NCBI RefSeq assembly: GCF_023276405.1
Contig: NZ_JALRMO010000001.1
Span: forward strand, 3,534,001 to 3,598,000
Length of the DNA stretch: 64,000 nucleotides
Origin: Paenibacillus hamazuiensis
Lineage (GTDB): Bacteria; Bacillota; Bacilli; Paenibacillales; NBRC-103111
Direction: 5' to 3'
The notes below the pieces were generated by a model. That model was given only the letters and a program-made list of their open reading frames with translations. It did no database searches and had not been told where the DNA came from. Below, piece by piece: positions 33,901-45,291 of the stretch; positions within the stretch are counted from its first letter, which is position 1; the number at the start of each line of letters is the position of its first letter. Made by a program: the position numbers and the translations under genes.

Positions 33901-36900
33901 GGTGACTTCGATGTCCGACCAGGTGTACCGCTGGTTGCCGTTCTCCCAATTTACGGTGCTCGGACTACTCTTTTTCAATTGGTTGACCGGCACCGTGGAG
34001 CCTAACCCGTTTGCGGCATACTGCGTCGTCAGCTCTTCCGTGTAATCGCCGTAATACGTTTTCACGGTGGTCGCCGGACGATCTCCGCTGCGGTAGCTTC
34101 CGCTATACGTCAAATGAAAGTTGCCGTACGGGTTGTTTGTTTTCGGTTCACTCCATATTTCCGCCGAGACGGCGCTGTTCGAACTGAAGGTCCGTGTTAA
34201 GTTTTTCGCTGCTCCTGTGCTGTCGGTATAGCTGAACTTGACGTTGACCACAGGATGGTAACCATAATACGTCAGCGCATACGGATCCATGTAGTTGCGG
34301 ATGGTCCCGCGTTTTCGCATCCGTTCCTCGTAGCTAGGATAACTCCTCCAGCTGCTATCGTAAGGCTGGTATTCATACGTGGTTATAAATCCGATATCAT
34401 CGGTTACCGATTCGAGCAGCAAGTATTTGATATCTTTGGAATATTGCATGTCCTTATTATGAATCCACGAAGAGTCCACGCCTTGACCGTTTACGGTCAA
34501 ATCCAGAACCGGTTTCCCAGAGTTATCTACATCGTAACGGTAATCGTCTTGGATATTGGCATCCGCGCGCCATTGCTCCGGATCTTTGTACTTATACGTC
34601 CGCAGAACTTTTTGCCCGTTATGCTGGTCCGTGACACTATCCAGTTTATAAAAGTACGTTTCACCGTAGTACTCTTCCCCTTCTTGCTGTACTTTCTTTG
34701 ACCGGTTGTAACTGATCCGATGAGTTTCATTCCCTCCGGCGTCGGTTACCGTAAACCCGGATATGCCGCTGCTGTCGAGCGGCACCGATATTTGACGCCC
34801 CATCGTATCGGTAATTTGCAGGGTGCCTTCCGCAAAGCCGGTTTTTGAATTTACATGAATGCCATCTTGCGAATAATAAATCGCATCGCCGTATCGATTT
34901 TTTTTCATGTACAGTCCGGAACGTTTTGTCCGGTCATACATGTTTCCACGGTTCCACATGAAGTAGTACTGTACGTCATCATTAACCGTAAGAATGTAAT
35001 AATCACTTCTGGCATCGGTCAATTTCACATTGCTGTAGGGCCAGTTGTAAGGAGTGGTCTCTCCTATGCGAAACGAATAGGTCTTACCATCCTCCAGCGT
35101 AAAGTGGAGTTCGTAAACAGGCTGAAGACGATAATAATTATAACCGTTTGGTGTCGTGTTAAGAGTAATTTTCCCACTCGTACTTGTATTCCGATAATCA
35201 ACCGTTTTCGACATGGTAGGGAGATTAATACTCCATCCGGTAGCGATCTCGTTGAGCCGTACTCCTTTTTTAAAATTATCCGGTTGTGCCGTGGCGTTAA
35301 AGTCGTATCCTTCATCGGACCCCGGGTAATAAACCGAAGGAACTGAAACCACGTAACAATCCTTGCTGTAAAATCCGCAGTTGGAAAGCGACGTCACTTT
35401 AGCGGCCAGCGAATTATACGTGCGTACGATGCTGAAGTCCAGACCGTGTTTACCGGGCAAGTACAAATCCGTTTCCTGCTGCGCGCTAGTCCGGTGGATC
35501 GTATCGATGGCGCCGTCAATATTTGCCATATACGGTGTTGGATCTACCGGATCACGGTAGATGATATCATAGTTATCCTCGGCGGCTTGAACCTGCTTGG
35601 CCGCCGTATTTTCAACCGGGTCGTCTTTCGGTTTGGAGGCAGGATCCCATCGCTGTGCGACAACGGGTGTCCACTTCTTGATCAGCGCTTGTTGACTACC
35701 GTTCAGCTGCGTCCACGTTTGTTCGGCTTGCGCATCAGTCCAACCGGCTAAAACGCCTGCTTGTTCCTGGCTCAGCAGTGGGGATAATGTTGGGTACACG
35801 TATGCGGCGAGCAGCAGCATATCGGAACTGAATGTGCTTTGAATGGTGTTTACTTCTTCTTCCGTAAAGTTTCCGAGTGTTGACTTATCGTTCTTCGACG
35901 GAGGTTCTGGCGTGGGCTCGGTCCCCTCGACAGCGCTGTACCTTACGGACCCTAACGCGTTGACCAGTCCGTTACCGAATTGATTTTTATTACCGAGCGG
36001 AGTCGCACTTTGATTCAGCACTTGCCGAAGCTGTACATTCTTATATTCCGGATGCTGCTGCTTCACAAGCGCAGCCGCACCGGCGACATGGGGCACTGCT
36101 GCCGAGGTGCCACTTAGGGTACTGTAGGTTGTGAGGGAAAGTCCCTGTATGTTGACGCCCGGTGCGACAAGCTCCACTTCCTCCCCCGTATTGGAGAAGC
36201 TGGCGAGCTGGTTATGCTCGTCGACCGCACCGACGGCAATGACGGAGCTGTATTTGGCCGGGTAGGAGACGGTGGCAGCCCCATCGTTGCCGGTCGCCGC
36301 CACGAGCAGAATGCCGTTTTGGTATGCCAGCTGTGCCGCCTCTTCCAAAGCTTTGGAGTATTCAATGCCGGCAAAGCTCATCGAGACGATATCCATATGG
36401 TTATCTATCGCCCATTCGATGCCCTGGATGACCTGGCTGTATGTACCGCTGCCTTGGCGGTCCAGCACCTTCACCGCGTAGATCTCTGCGCCGGGTGCGA
36501 CGCCCAGCAGCCCTTTGTTATCTTTTATTGCCGCGGCGATTCCCGCCATGGCTGTGCCGTGACCGTTTTGGTCTTCGTAGGTCGGTTCCGCAGGCACGAA
36601 GGAGACGCCACCGGCAATATGGAGCTCTGTCGAGGACGATGAAATGCCCGTATCCAGGATGGCGATTTTGACTTTGTCACCGGTTGCTCCCTGCTCTTGA
36701 GCCTCCGGGGCGTGAATTTGCAGCAGATTGTAGCTGATTTGATCCTTGTATGTCGCCTGTTCCACGGTTTGATGGACGGCATAATCTTTTTCGATGTATT
36801 CGACGTTAGCGTCTTTACGCAGCTGCTGGACTTCCGAAGCTTTCAGCTTTAGTGCTGCATGAGAAGGAAGGCGGGTAAATTGCTTGTCCGCTTTCCTTTT

Positions 36901-37062
36901 GTTCTTTTGCAGCTCCGTTTTTCCTTTGGAGACGTCTTTGAATTTGATGATGTATTGGTCTTCCTTGTCGGTTACTGTGCTGTTTTGAGCGGCAAAAGCT
37001 GGTACGGCGAGAGTAAAGAGCATGATGAAGCTGAGCAACGTTGAAATAAGCTTTTTTAACAT
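30994..37062 (-). CDS. wapA: WapA/RHS secreted toxin carrier with subtilase domain, 3' truncated by element 1
   Basis: 2,022 residues; the native sequence stops at Pro1986 and the last 36 residues come from element 1. Signal peptide 1-24 (AFA-AQN); I9-like prodomain about 35-97; subtilisin domain about 130-360 with Asp137, His168, Asn259 and Ser320 all present (AILDTGIS, NGHGT, ATGND, SGTSAAVPHVAG). A helical linker follows, then a DUF6531-like entry at about 510, YD/RHS repeats (about 1200-1960) and the core end ARYYDPTVGRFISQD...NNP. The normal next residues LRYTDPSG and the toxin lie at 17081-17731. ATG at 37062 follows AGGAGG. It lies 57 bases after the other subtilase gene, likely the same operon. 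Confidence 0.92.
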   Translation of the reverse strand: MLKKLISTLLSFIMLFTLAVPAFAAQNSTVTDKEDQYIIKFKDVSKGKTELQKNKRKADKQFTRLPSHAALKLKASEVQQLRKDANVEYIEKDYAVHQTVEQATYKDQISYNLLQIHAPEAQEQGATGDKVKIAILDTGISSSSTELHIAGGVSFVPAEPTYEDQNGHGTAMAGIAAAIKDNKGLLGVAPGAEIYAVKVLDRQGSGTYSQVIQGIEWAIDNHMDIVSMSFAGIEYSKALEEAAQLAYQNGILLVAATGNDGAATVSYPAKYSSVIAVGAVDEHNQLASFSNTGEEVELVAPGVNIQGLSLTTYSTLSGTSAAVPHVAGAAALVKQQHPEYKNVQLRQVLNQSATPLGNKNQFGNGLVNALGSVRYSAVEGTEPTPEPPSKNDKSTLGNFTEEEVNTIQSTFSSDMLLLAAYVYPTLSPLLSQEQAGVLAGWTDAQAEQTWTQLNGSQQALIKKWTPVVAQRWDPASKPKDDPVENTAAKQVQAAEDNYDIIYRDPVDPTPYMANIDGAIDTIHRTSAQQETDLYLPGKHGLDFSIVRTYNSLAAKVTSLSNCGFYSKDCYVVSVPSVYYPGSDEGYDFNATAQPDNFKKGVRLNEIATGWSINLPTMSKTVDYRNTSTSGKITLNTTPNGYNYYRLQPVYELHFTLEDGKTYSFRIGETTPYNWPYSNVKLTDARSDYYILTVNDDVQYYFMWNRGNMYDRTKRSGLYMKKNRYGDAIYYSQDGIHVNSKTGFAEGTLQITDTMGRQISVPLDSSGISGFTVTDAGGNETHRISYNRSKKVQQEGEEYYGETYFYKLDSVTDQHNGQKVLRTYKYKDPEQWRADANIQDDYRYDVDNSGKPVLDLTVNGQGVDSSWIHNKDMQYSKDIKYLLLESVTDDIGFITTYEYQPYDSSWRSYPSYEERMRKRGTIRNYMDPYALTYYGYHPVVNVKFSYTDSTGAAKNLTRTFSSNSAVSAEIWSEPKTNNPYGNFHLTYSGSYRSGDRPATTVKTYYGDYTEELTTQYAANGLGSTVPVNQLKKSSPSTVNWENGNQRYTWSDIEVTSYRYDVNKPNPKSIIRWVDGGAADTKPQNILDFLRYGLYNNLPAGLSNYATVSKKDYDNYGYVTYEEDSYGNKVTRQYIADPDHRLSYLKQTSADGLVQYEESYAYTSRTGAISYFVTEYDNDGWPYLAEYHYPLYTLDKVTTKDTYPDANTGQAVSDTVVTEYLLFDTAKKVPTQIKEASSGSQFNDAIVTTRNLEYDGGGLHITRETIGATLAAGQGPTNLVISREYDAYDRVKKITYPDNNSVTYGYDFKNRLTQSIFAPAANPAATRTTQFAYDDASRTITKTLPDGEKGIITYSPYGKVEKQQRQVGGSTILTLRNVMDSTGVLLKETQPYGDASKKTTYVYGGSGDIQTATNALGQQTNYYYGNTATSLNNATQFPQSTVRVVEPDGKETWTIKDREGRTLQVVEKSLTKNRETRYTYTPLGKLSQQQILNGQGAAQTTQYKYDGLGNMTYLKDDKGQVFQYTYNRFGNMVKTIMGGTQQKLNTYNELGWLLSKTLFTNPAEQYQYNKNGLVSRYTDKAGQAYTYTYTDYNEESRISIVNPAGAEVYWKQNTYDGLTRLLTAISSSEGETLEYHYDNLKRMDWQKAAGRTYSLGYDGFDRLKTLTYPDGQQITYGYDNLNRINSVAYPGMGTVVPSYGVTNNENKYALTMANGLKQEKKTDAFKELVAETHSVSGTNTWTESFEYDGFGNISRINRNGANYGFQYDGLNRIQQENLPSGTNKYTYDDKGNRLTMETSTGVNIPDSTQDFTYNAVNELKTFNNNAGTSASYSYYGDGLRATKNVNGNLTRYVYLNGKVIEELDAGGNVKARNIWGNELLWRQDNTSGKSGYYFYNGHGDVVAIKDAAGNNINTYDYDIWGNLTSKTGIMDNPYRYTGEPQDDESGLIYLRARYYDPTVGRFISQDTVEGDLNNPLSLNLYTYVQNNPVFCFLRGGLKNRESAINWHEKPPSHSLKVVFRIQPI
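31011..31047. terminator. Hairpin at the right end of element 1
   Basis: GAAAGACCACCTTC and GAAGGTGGCTTCTC form a stem with a 9-base loop. It is the diverged partner of the hairpin at 11412-11455 of element 2 and lies within the end of the fused WapA frame. It likely ends hsdM transcription on one strand and the truncated wapA on the other. Confidence 0.78.
31084..31130. other. Right attachment junction of element 1
   Basis: Element sequence (acctcgtaaaaaacagaa, then tacc) meets RHS sequence at GG 31106-31107 (GG-attgttctgcac). Together with the left junction it reconstructs an attP of two imperfect inverted arms around GG, and an attB identical to uninterrupted RHS cores. Confidence 0.88.
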
Positions 37063-37119
37063 TAGAATTGTTATCCTCCTATAAGAATATAGAATCTAAC
37101 AGCTTGTATAACAGAACTT

Positions 37120-40100
37120 CTATGGTTTAATGACCTTTGTCTGATTCCCGTTTGCATCTGTTTGAATATCGATAATTTGTCCTGACGGTAACTTTATATA
37201 GTCAACCCTTCCAGAGGAATCATAGTGATATTCAGCAGAACTAATAAGTAAGAATTTCACAACATTGCTAGGCTCAGATACATTACCCTCTGCATCTTTC
37301 GCTTTTACCGTAATTGTGTGAGAAGTGTTTGCCAATAGTCCCGTTACCTTATAGCTATTCGTTGGACTGCTGCCTACTAACATTGTCCCGTTATAGATGT
37401 CATAACCTATTACTCCAACATTGTCAGTTGAAGCTGTCCATGTCAGATCTGCACTCGTAGTTGTCTTGTTAGTGATAACTAAATTAGTTGGAGCAGTTGG
37501 GGGAGATATATCAATGTAGACAAACACTGTATTGCTTGGGTTAGATACATTCCCCTCCGCGTCTTTCGCTTTTACCGTGAACGTGTAGGAAGTGCTTGCC
37601 AATAGTCCCGTTACCTTATAGCTATTCGTTGTACTGCTGCCTATTAATGTTGTCCCGTTATAGATGTCATAACCTATTACTCCAACATTGTCAGTAGAAG
37701 CTGTCCATGTTAGATCCGCGCTCGAAGTTGACTTACTAGCGACAGCTAAATTAGTTGGAGCATTAGGGGGCGATGTATCGATGTAGACATACACTGTATT
37801 GCTCGGGTTGGAAAGATTGCCACCCCGATCTATTGCTCTGACAGTTATATAATGTGGATAATTAGGACTTATTACGAGTGCACAAATTGTTGAAGACTCT
37901 TGACGAATGTACTCGTTATTGTCATAGATGTGATAGCTATATACCCCTACGTCATCTGTAGATTCTATCCATTTCAACGTTACGCTCCCAATTGTCTTGC
38001 TGACAATAGTTAAATTTCTTGGAGCAGTTGGACTTTGCGAATCTGTACTTACTGAAACATCATTATATATTGAAATATTTCCATTAGTATCAATCGCTCG
38101 AATTTTAAAGTTGTAAATACGATCGCCATACAGACCGGTTACCGTGTAGCTGAATGTTGATGCATTTACTGTTGCAATAATGTGTTCTTCTATCCTATTG
38201 TCATCTGTAATTGTAGTAGTAAAAATCTGATATCCTAAAACACCAACATCATCGGTTGACGCGTCCCATGCCAGAGTTACACTTGTTGCTGTCCTATCTA
38301 TGACCCTGAAAAAATCCGGCATGGAAGGAGGTTGTTCTTCCCTTATCGTAAACCGGGCATTAAAGCTGTTAAAATCGTCGTACGCACGTAACAATATATA
38401 GTAATTCTCCCCTGCATTCATTCTAATGCTTACGCTTGAAAAATTCCCTTCTCCCCAATCATCATTTAGTACTAATAATGATTCGAATTCTGAATCTCTA
38501 TAAACTTGGATCTCGGTATCATTATTAGATCCTATCCCTTTATAAGGCCCTGTGAATAAGCGATAATTTGCTGTTATTCTTGGTTTAAACAGATAAAATC
38601 CCGCTTTAAAAATGTCCATTGTTAAATCAATTGGACTATCAAGTTCAAGAGGTACAAATTGGTTGGGTACCTTTTCCAATATAATTCTTGCATGAACCCC
38701 TTGGTTCTCTGAGCCTGAGAGCTTTATATAATATGTAGTTGAATATGGTGAAACTAAATTATTAACAATCTGGACATTCAAATATGAAAAAGGGCTATTT
38801 AAGTAATCGTCGTTATAATCTATACAGGTCTTTAAATTCTGGTCTATGCACAGAGTTAAAAACGTATCATTCGCTCCCTCATTCTCATTATTATTGAAAT
38901 AAGTTGTTCGGATTCGATAAGTTCCATTTAGTAAGACTCTGAACGTAAATACCTTATACTCGTAGGGGGCATTATGAACATCTATGGGTTGGTTAAATAA
39001 AATTGCTTGCGATTCAGGGGGGTTCTCTATTGAAAAACTTATAGAAATGGAAGTTGTTGTCTTGTTAATTAACTTAATATAATAAGTTGTCCCTGTAGTT
39101 AAGTCAGCAAGAAGATCTGGATATGACATATTTCTCCCTGAAGTTGATGCCATCAAGTCCGTCAATGTTGCATCCCTGTATATTTTTAGATCGCAACTCC
39201 ATAAATCTTCATATTTTGAATACCAACCATGAAGTCGGTATTGCTTCGACTCATCTGCCTGGAAACTGAATACACGATATTCACCCGCGGCAACAGTAAC
39301 ATTTTTTACGTTACCAAATGAAATTGGCTCAGGTGTTACTGCAGTGATTGTTGACATCAAGCTTTGTCCATACACAGATTGAGCTACACCGTACACTGAT
39401 TGAGTTACTCCATACACATGTTGAGTTACACTATTATTTTGCTTGTCATGAACAGGTTTTTTTAGTTGAACTTTGTATGTATCAATGGCATTTTGCAATT
39501 TATTTTTAAATACATCCAGAAATTCCCGATTTAATCTCTGTTTTGTTATGATCTTATTACTTATTTCGTTGCTTTTCATCTTGTTTTCCTTTGAAGATAC
39601 GGACGTCAACATTGATTTGTATTCATTGCTTAGCTCGATACTTTTATCCAGTATCTTTTTGGTGAGTTCGATGTTCCCTTCACTAGCGGCAGAATTTAAT
39701 AAAACATCAAGTTCCGAAAAATAACCTGTGATTGAGCTCTCAATTGGATTGGTTTCAACTGACTCATCTACGTTTTCTAGCATTGTTACATCTTGTTTAT
39801 TTTGTTCCAGTTTTAAATTGTCTATGGGTCTAAATACATTAGCAAGATTAATAGTTCCATGTCCGTACTCATTCGGTTGACCCAGTGGTTCAGTACTTTG
39901 ATATAACACATTAGTTATTTCTTCCGAATCCAAACTCCTGTCTCTTGACCACAAAACGGCTGCTGCCCCCGTTACATATGCCGCGGACATTGAAGTACCA
40001 CTCTGCATACCGTACTGGCCATTCAAAACAGTACTTAGAATTTGTTCACCTGGAGCTACCATATCCAGTTCTTGACCAGTACTTGAATACATCGATCTTT

Positions 40101-40974
40101 CATTTGAACGGCCAATCGATCCAACCGATAAGACTTCGGAATAACGTGCAGGAAATAATAGTGTTTCTACCCCCGCCCCTTTGTTTCCAGCTGCAGCAAT
40201 GAAAAGAATGCCCTGGTCTTTAGCTTCTTTGATGACCTGATGAAGTATTTTGCTATCCTCTACACCGCCAAAGCTCATAGTAATTATGTTGATTTTGTTT
40301 TCAACACACCAATCTATTGCCTGAATAATCGAACTATAGTAACCAACTCCAGCTTTGTCGAGAACCTTTAGTGCATACAGTTCTGCATTCGGAGAAATAC
40401 CAACAACCCCGATTCCATTTTTTTGGGAATTGATGATTCCCGCAACATGAGTCCCATGACCATTATCATCTTCGTAATTGACATCCTCTATAAAAGAAAT
40501 TCCCCCACTTACTTTCAGATCTGGGTGACTCGTTGATATTCCTGTATCAAGTACTGCAATTTTAATACCTTGACCAAGAAAACCTTGGTTATGTGCATAA
40601 ACCGCATTCGTCACTTCGGCTCCCCAAGGAACTATCTCTTGACTACTATTGTTCTCAGAATTATCATCGACACTTAGGATCGAAGCACTCGAATCTCGCT
40701 CAACTAACTCAACGTCAGGGTCTTTTAGTAACTTTTCATAGTCATCCTCTTTTAAGTTAAGAACAATGTAGTTTCTTAGTAGTTTCATACCCTTGGTATT
40801 TAAACCCATTTTCCCCATCCATGCGCCTTTATCAACGTTTCCCTTGAGTTTTACTATCCATTGTGAACTATTATCGAATGATTTTAAATTATGTGCGGAT
40901 ACAACAATTGAATATGAAGGAAGCATAGTTGCCAGAATTAGAAAAGCTATTATTATCCTTTTTAATATAATCAT
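37120..40974 (-). CDS. Secreted multidomain subtilase with FN3 domains and an RHS-like tail
   Basis: 1,284 residues. Signal peptide about 1-27 (hydrophobic IIIAFLILATMLPSYSIVV); prodomain about 35-95; S8 domain about 130-370 with Asp143, His173, Asn264 and Ser328 (GTSMSAAYVTG). Next a helical region (about 400-530), a repeated TQSVYGV-type stretch, three pre-peptidase C-terminal-like beta domains (about 560-880) and four fibronectin type III domains (about 890-1240; the last two have WTASTDNVGVIGYDIYNGT). The tail YHYDSSGRVDYIKLPSG is a YD/RHS repeat. It precedes wapA and resembles it in the protease domain, suggesting that both come from a common parent and may act together at the surface. 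ATG follows GAGGAG. Confidence 0.9.
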   Translation of the reverse strand: MIILKRIIIAFLILATMLPSYSIVVSAHNLKSFDNSSQWIVKLKGNVDKGAWMGKMGLNTKGMKLLRNYIVLNLKEDDYEKLLKDPDVELVERDSSASILSVDDNSENNSSQEIVPWGAEVTNAVYAHNQGFLGQGIKIAVLDTGISTSHPDLKVSGGISFIEDVNYEDDNGHGTHVAGIINSQKNGIGVVGISPNAELYALKVLDKAGVGYYSSIIQAIDWCVENKINIITMSFGGVEDSKILHQVIKEAKDQGILFIAAAGNKGAGVETLLFPARYSEVLSVGSIGRSNERSMYSSTGQELDMVAPGEQILSTVLNGQYGMQSGTSMSAAYVTGAAAVLWSRDRSLDSEEITNVLYQSTEPLGQPNEYGHGTINLANVFRPIDNLKLEQNKQDVTMLENVDESVETNPIESSITGYFSELDVLLNSAASEGNIELTKKILDKSIELSNEYKSMLTSVSSKENKMKSNEISNKIITKQRLNREFLDVFKNKLQNAIDTYKVQLKKPVHDKQNNSVTQHVYGVTQSVYGVAQSVYGQSLMSTITAVTPEPISFGNVKNVTVAAGEYRVFSFQADESKQYRLHGWYSKYEDLWSCDLKIYRDATLTDLMASTSGRNMSYPDLLADLTTGTTYYIKLINKTTTSISISFSIENPPESQAILFNQPIDVHNAPYEYKVFTFRVLLNGTYRIRTTYFNNNENEGANDTFLTLCIDQNLKTCIDYNDDYLNSPFSYLNVQIVNNLVSPYSTTYYIKLSGSENQGVHARIILEKVPNQFVPLELDSPIDLTMDIFKAGFYLFKPRITANYRLFTGPYKGIGSNNDTEIQVYRDSEFESLLVLNDDWGEGNFSSVSIRMNAGENYYILLRAYDDFNSFNARFTIREEQPPSMPDFFRVIDRTATSVTLAWDASTDDVGVLGYQIFTTTITDDNRIEEHIIATVNASTFSYTVTGLYGDRIYNFKIRAIDTNGNISIYNDVSVSTDSQSPTAPRNLTIVSKTIGSVTLKWIESTDDVGVYSYHIYDNNEYIRQESSTICALVISPNYPHYITVRAIDRGGNLSNPSNTVYVYIDTSPPNAPTNLAVASKSTSSADLTWTASTDNVGVIGYDIYNGTTLIGSSTTNSYKVTGLLASTSYTFTVKAKDAEGNVSNPSNTVFVYIDISPPTAPTNLVITNKTTTSADLTWTASTDNVGVIGYDIYNGTMLVGSSPTNSYKVTGLLANTSHTITVKAKDAEGNVSEPSNVVKFLLISSAEYHYDSSGRVDYIKLPSGQIIDIQTDANGNQTKVIKP

Positions 40975-41404
40975 GTATTTAGGCTCCTCTTTACTTTATT
41001 AAATAGCAAAAAGAAAACGATTGCGTTTTATAACAACTACTCTATCTTTAAACAGTAAACGTGAGTGCATTCTAAAATAAAACTATGATAAGCAGACAAG
41101 AATGGGGAAACACGTAAAGGAACAAATTATCCGTTCGTATGATCATCCTTTCAACGGTATATATTTACATGTAATTACATATATAGCAATTTTATATCAG
41201 TCTAATTAGCAAATATTGTCCTATTTTGTAGTTTACAAACATTTAATAAATCTAAGATCAAGAAGTAACCCCTAGGAAGGTTAAAGGACAATTACATTAG
41301 CTCGGTCTCAGAAGAGGAGCTTGTATTGATGAAGGAGGGACAGATACGGGGTAAATTTATGAATGTGAGCTATTTTGCCATAAATCAAATGATCGCAAAA
41401 AAAT
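40975..41404. other. Intergenic region between the subtilase gene and the dnaK operon
   Basis: This AT-rich segment of 430 bases should hold the promoter of the subtilase-wapA operon (minus strand). No gene is supported. A possible plus-strand frame at about 41285-41406 ends in KK-stop but has no homology that I recognise. No clear -35/-10 pair is claimed. Confidence 0.5.
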
Positions 41405-41433
41405 AGACCAACAACTTTGCAAGTTGTTGGTCT
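41405..41433 (-). terminator. Terminator of the dnaK operon
   Basis: AGACCAACAACTT-tgc-AAGTTGTTGGTCT is a perfect 13-bp stem. The minus strand continues ATTTTTTTGC. It lies 12 bases after the dnaJ stop (41445). Confidence 0.92.
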
Positions 41434-41444
41434 ACTGGCATTTA

Positions 41445-42566
41445 TTAATCGCCTAAAAACGCTTTTTTCATCCGTTCAAAAATGGTCTGCTCCTGCTCGT
41501 GCGTATGCTCGCCGGACAGCTGGGCGAATTCGCGAAGCAGGTCTTTTTGCTTCTCGTTCAAATTCGTCGGCGTGACGATGACCACCTTCACGTGCTGATC
41601 GCCTTGACCGTAGCCGCGCAGACGCGGCACGCCCTTGCCTTTCAGGCGGAAATACGTATCGGTCTGGGTGCCCGCCGGAATTTTCAGCTTGACCTTCTCG
41701 GTCAGCGTCGGAATTTCAATCTCATCCCCGAGCGCCGCTTGCGTGAACGTGAGCGGCACCTCGCAGTAAATGTCGTCGCCTTCGCGTTCGAAAAATTCAT
41801 GCGGCTTCACGCGGATGACCACATACAAATCCCCCGGCGGGCCGCCCCGCGATCCGGCCTCCCCTTCGCCCGATACGCGCAGCTGCGCGCCGTCGTCGAC
41901 GCCGGCGGGAACCTTGATATGAATCGTGCGCTGCTTTTTCACTTTCCCTGCGCCATGGCACGTGTTGCACTTGTCTCTGACGATCTGCCCCTGGCCGTTG
42001 CAGGTCGGACAAACGCGGCGGTTCACGATGCGGCCGAAAGCCGTGTTTTGCACGACCTCCTGCTGCCCGCTGCCGCGGCACGTCGAACACGTCTCCGGCT
42101 TCGTTCCCGGCTTCGCTCCGGAGCCTTGACACGTATCGCAAGTCTCAGTGCGCGGAATATGAATATCCGTTTCCTTGCCGAAAACGGCCTCCTTGAACTC
42201 GACCGTCATCGTGTACTGCAGGTCGCTGCCGCGCTGAGGCGCATTCGGATTGCGGCGCTGTCCGCCGCCGCCGAAGAACATGTCGAACAGGTCGCCGAAG
42301 CCGCCGAAATCGGCACCGCCGCCAAAGCCGCCGCCCATGCCCTGATTCGGGTCGACATGGCCGAAGCGGTCGTATTGCGCCCGCTTCTGGTCGTCGCTCA
42401 GGACGTCGTAAGCTTCCTTCGCTTCCTTGAACTTTTGTTCCGCGTCGGGGGCTTTGTTCACGTCGGGGTGATACTCGCGGGCTAGCTTGCGGTAAGCTTT
42501 TTTCAGCTCTTCCGGAGAAGCGTCCTTGCAGACCCCAAGCACCTCGTAATAATCGCGTTTACTCAT
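41445..42566 (-). CDS. dnaJ: Co-chaperone DnaJ (Hsp40)
   Basis: 373 residues from ATG at 42566 ([11 protein letters not shown]), behind GGGAG; a longer frame to 42587 is unlikely. The J domain has YHPDVNK with the HPD loop that stimulates the DnaK ATPase. A Gly/Phe-rich stretch ([14 protein letters not shown]) follows, then the zinc region with four CxxCxGxG motifs ([32 protein letters not shown]) and the C-terminal substrate-binding domains. All typical parts are present. It is the last gene of the hrcA-cpn-grpE-dnaK-dnaJ operon, 78 bases after dnaK. Confidence 0.98.
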   Translation of the reverse strand: MSKRDYYEVLGVCKDASPEELKKAYRKLAREYHPDVNKAPDAEQKFKEAKEAYDVLSDDQKRAQYDRFGHVDPNQGMGGGFGGGADFGGFGDLFDMFFGGGGQRRNPNAPQRGSDLQYTMTVEFKEAVFGKETDIHIPRTETCDTCQGSGAKPGTKPETCSTCRGSGQQEVVQNTAFGRIVNRRVCPTCNGQGQIVRDKCNTCHGAGKVKKQRTIHIKVPAGVDDGAQLRVSGEGEAGSRGGPPGDLYVVIRVKPHEFFEREGDDIYCEVPLTFTQAALGDEIEIPTLTEKVKLKIPAGTQTDTYFRLKGKGVPRLRGYGQGDQHVKVVIVTPTNLNEKQKDLLREFAQLSGEHTHEQEQTIFERMKKAFLGD

Positions 42567-42644
42567 CGTTCCACTCCCATTTCCCACGCCGGAAACAAAC
42601 GGAAGTCAAAGCCAAGCGGAGCCTGGCTTTGACCGGCGTTTTCC

Positions 42645-44537
<1,893 letters not shown>

Positions 44538-45134
44538 TTACATGCTGACCTTGACCATCGCCGGTCTGACAACCTTATCTTTCAACATGTAGCCCTTCTG
44601 GACTTCCTCCACGACGATGCCTTCTTCATGTTCTTCCGATTCCACCTGCATGATCGCCTGATGGAATTCCGGGTTAAACGGCTGGCCGACCGCATTCATC
44701 GGCTGCAATCCTTCTTGGGCCAAAACCTGCTCCAGCTGACGGAACGTCATATCTAAACCCTTGACCAGGGCGTCGAAATCTTTCGTTTCCTTGCTCGTGG
44801 ACATCGCGCGTTCAAAGTTGTCCACCACCGGCAGCAGCTGCTCGATCAGCTTAAGCGAAGCGTACTTGGCGAATTGCTCCTTCTCCTCGCGCGTACGGCG
44901 GCGGAAATTGTCGAAATCCGCCTGCGCCCGCAAGAAGCGTTGGTAATTTTCCTCCGCCAGCTTGCGTGCCGCTTCCAGCTCGCTGTTTTCCGCAGAGGGC
45001 TGCTCGCTCGCTTCCTGCGGTTCGCCGGCAGTTTCATCCTGCGCCTCCGCTTCGGCTCCGTATGTAGCCTCCGTCTGCTGCTCCGCCTCTTGCTCTTCTG
45101 CGCGATGACCGTTAGTTTTTTCTTCCGTGTTCAA
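44538..45134 (-). CDS. grpE: Nucleotide exchange factor GrpE
   Basis: 198 residues from a TTG start at 45134 (LNTEEKTNGH), with GGGGAGG eight bases upstream; the open frame to 45272 lacks a site and adds an unlike sequence. An acidic disordered N-terminus (about 1-55) is followed by a long dimer-forming coiled coil with LAEENYQRFLRAQADFDNFR, then the beta-wing with FNPEFHQAIMQVES and the end GYMLKDKVVRPAMVKV. It releases ADP from DnaK. It lies 57 bases before dnaK. Confidence 0.95.
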   Translation of the reverse strand: MNTEEKTNGHRAEEQEAEQQTEATYGAEAEAQDETAGEPQEASEQPSAENSELEAARKLAEENYQRFLRAQADFDNFRRRTREEKEQFAKYASLKLIEQLLPVVDNFERAMSTSKETKDFDALVKGLDMTFRQLEQVLAQEGLQPMNAVGQPFNPEFHQAIMQVESEEHEEGIVVEEVQKGYMLKDKVVRPAMVKVSM

Positions 45135-45291
45135 AAATGTCACCTCCCCATGTAGACTTCGCCTGAAGTCCGTGAACGCATGCCGCTTCGTGTCCCGGAT
45201 CGTGCTTCCGATCACAAAGGCGACCGCTAACGCTTCTCCAGCACGATTCCGTCCACTCCGCTTTCCATCCATCGGACTTCGACGATCTATC

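Noticed and set aside
37120-40974. Frameshifted 5' end of wapA
   Set aside because: The gene has its own signal peptide, full protease domain and stop, and wapA has its own ribosome binding site and signal peptide 57 bases later; the two are separate genes.
41285-41406. Possible 38-codon plus-strand ORF before the dnaK terminator
   Set aside because: Open only from a stop, with no good start or homology; a methionine-rich short frame of this size is expected by chance.
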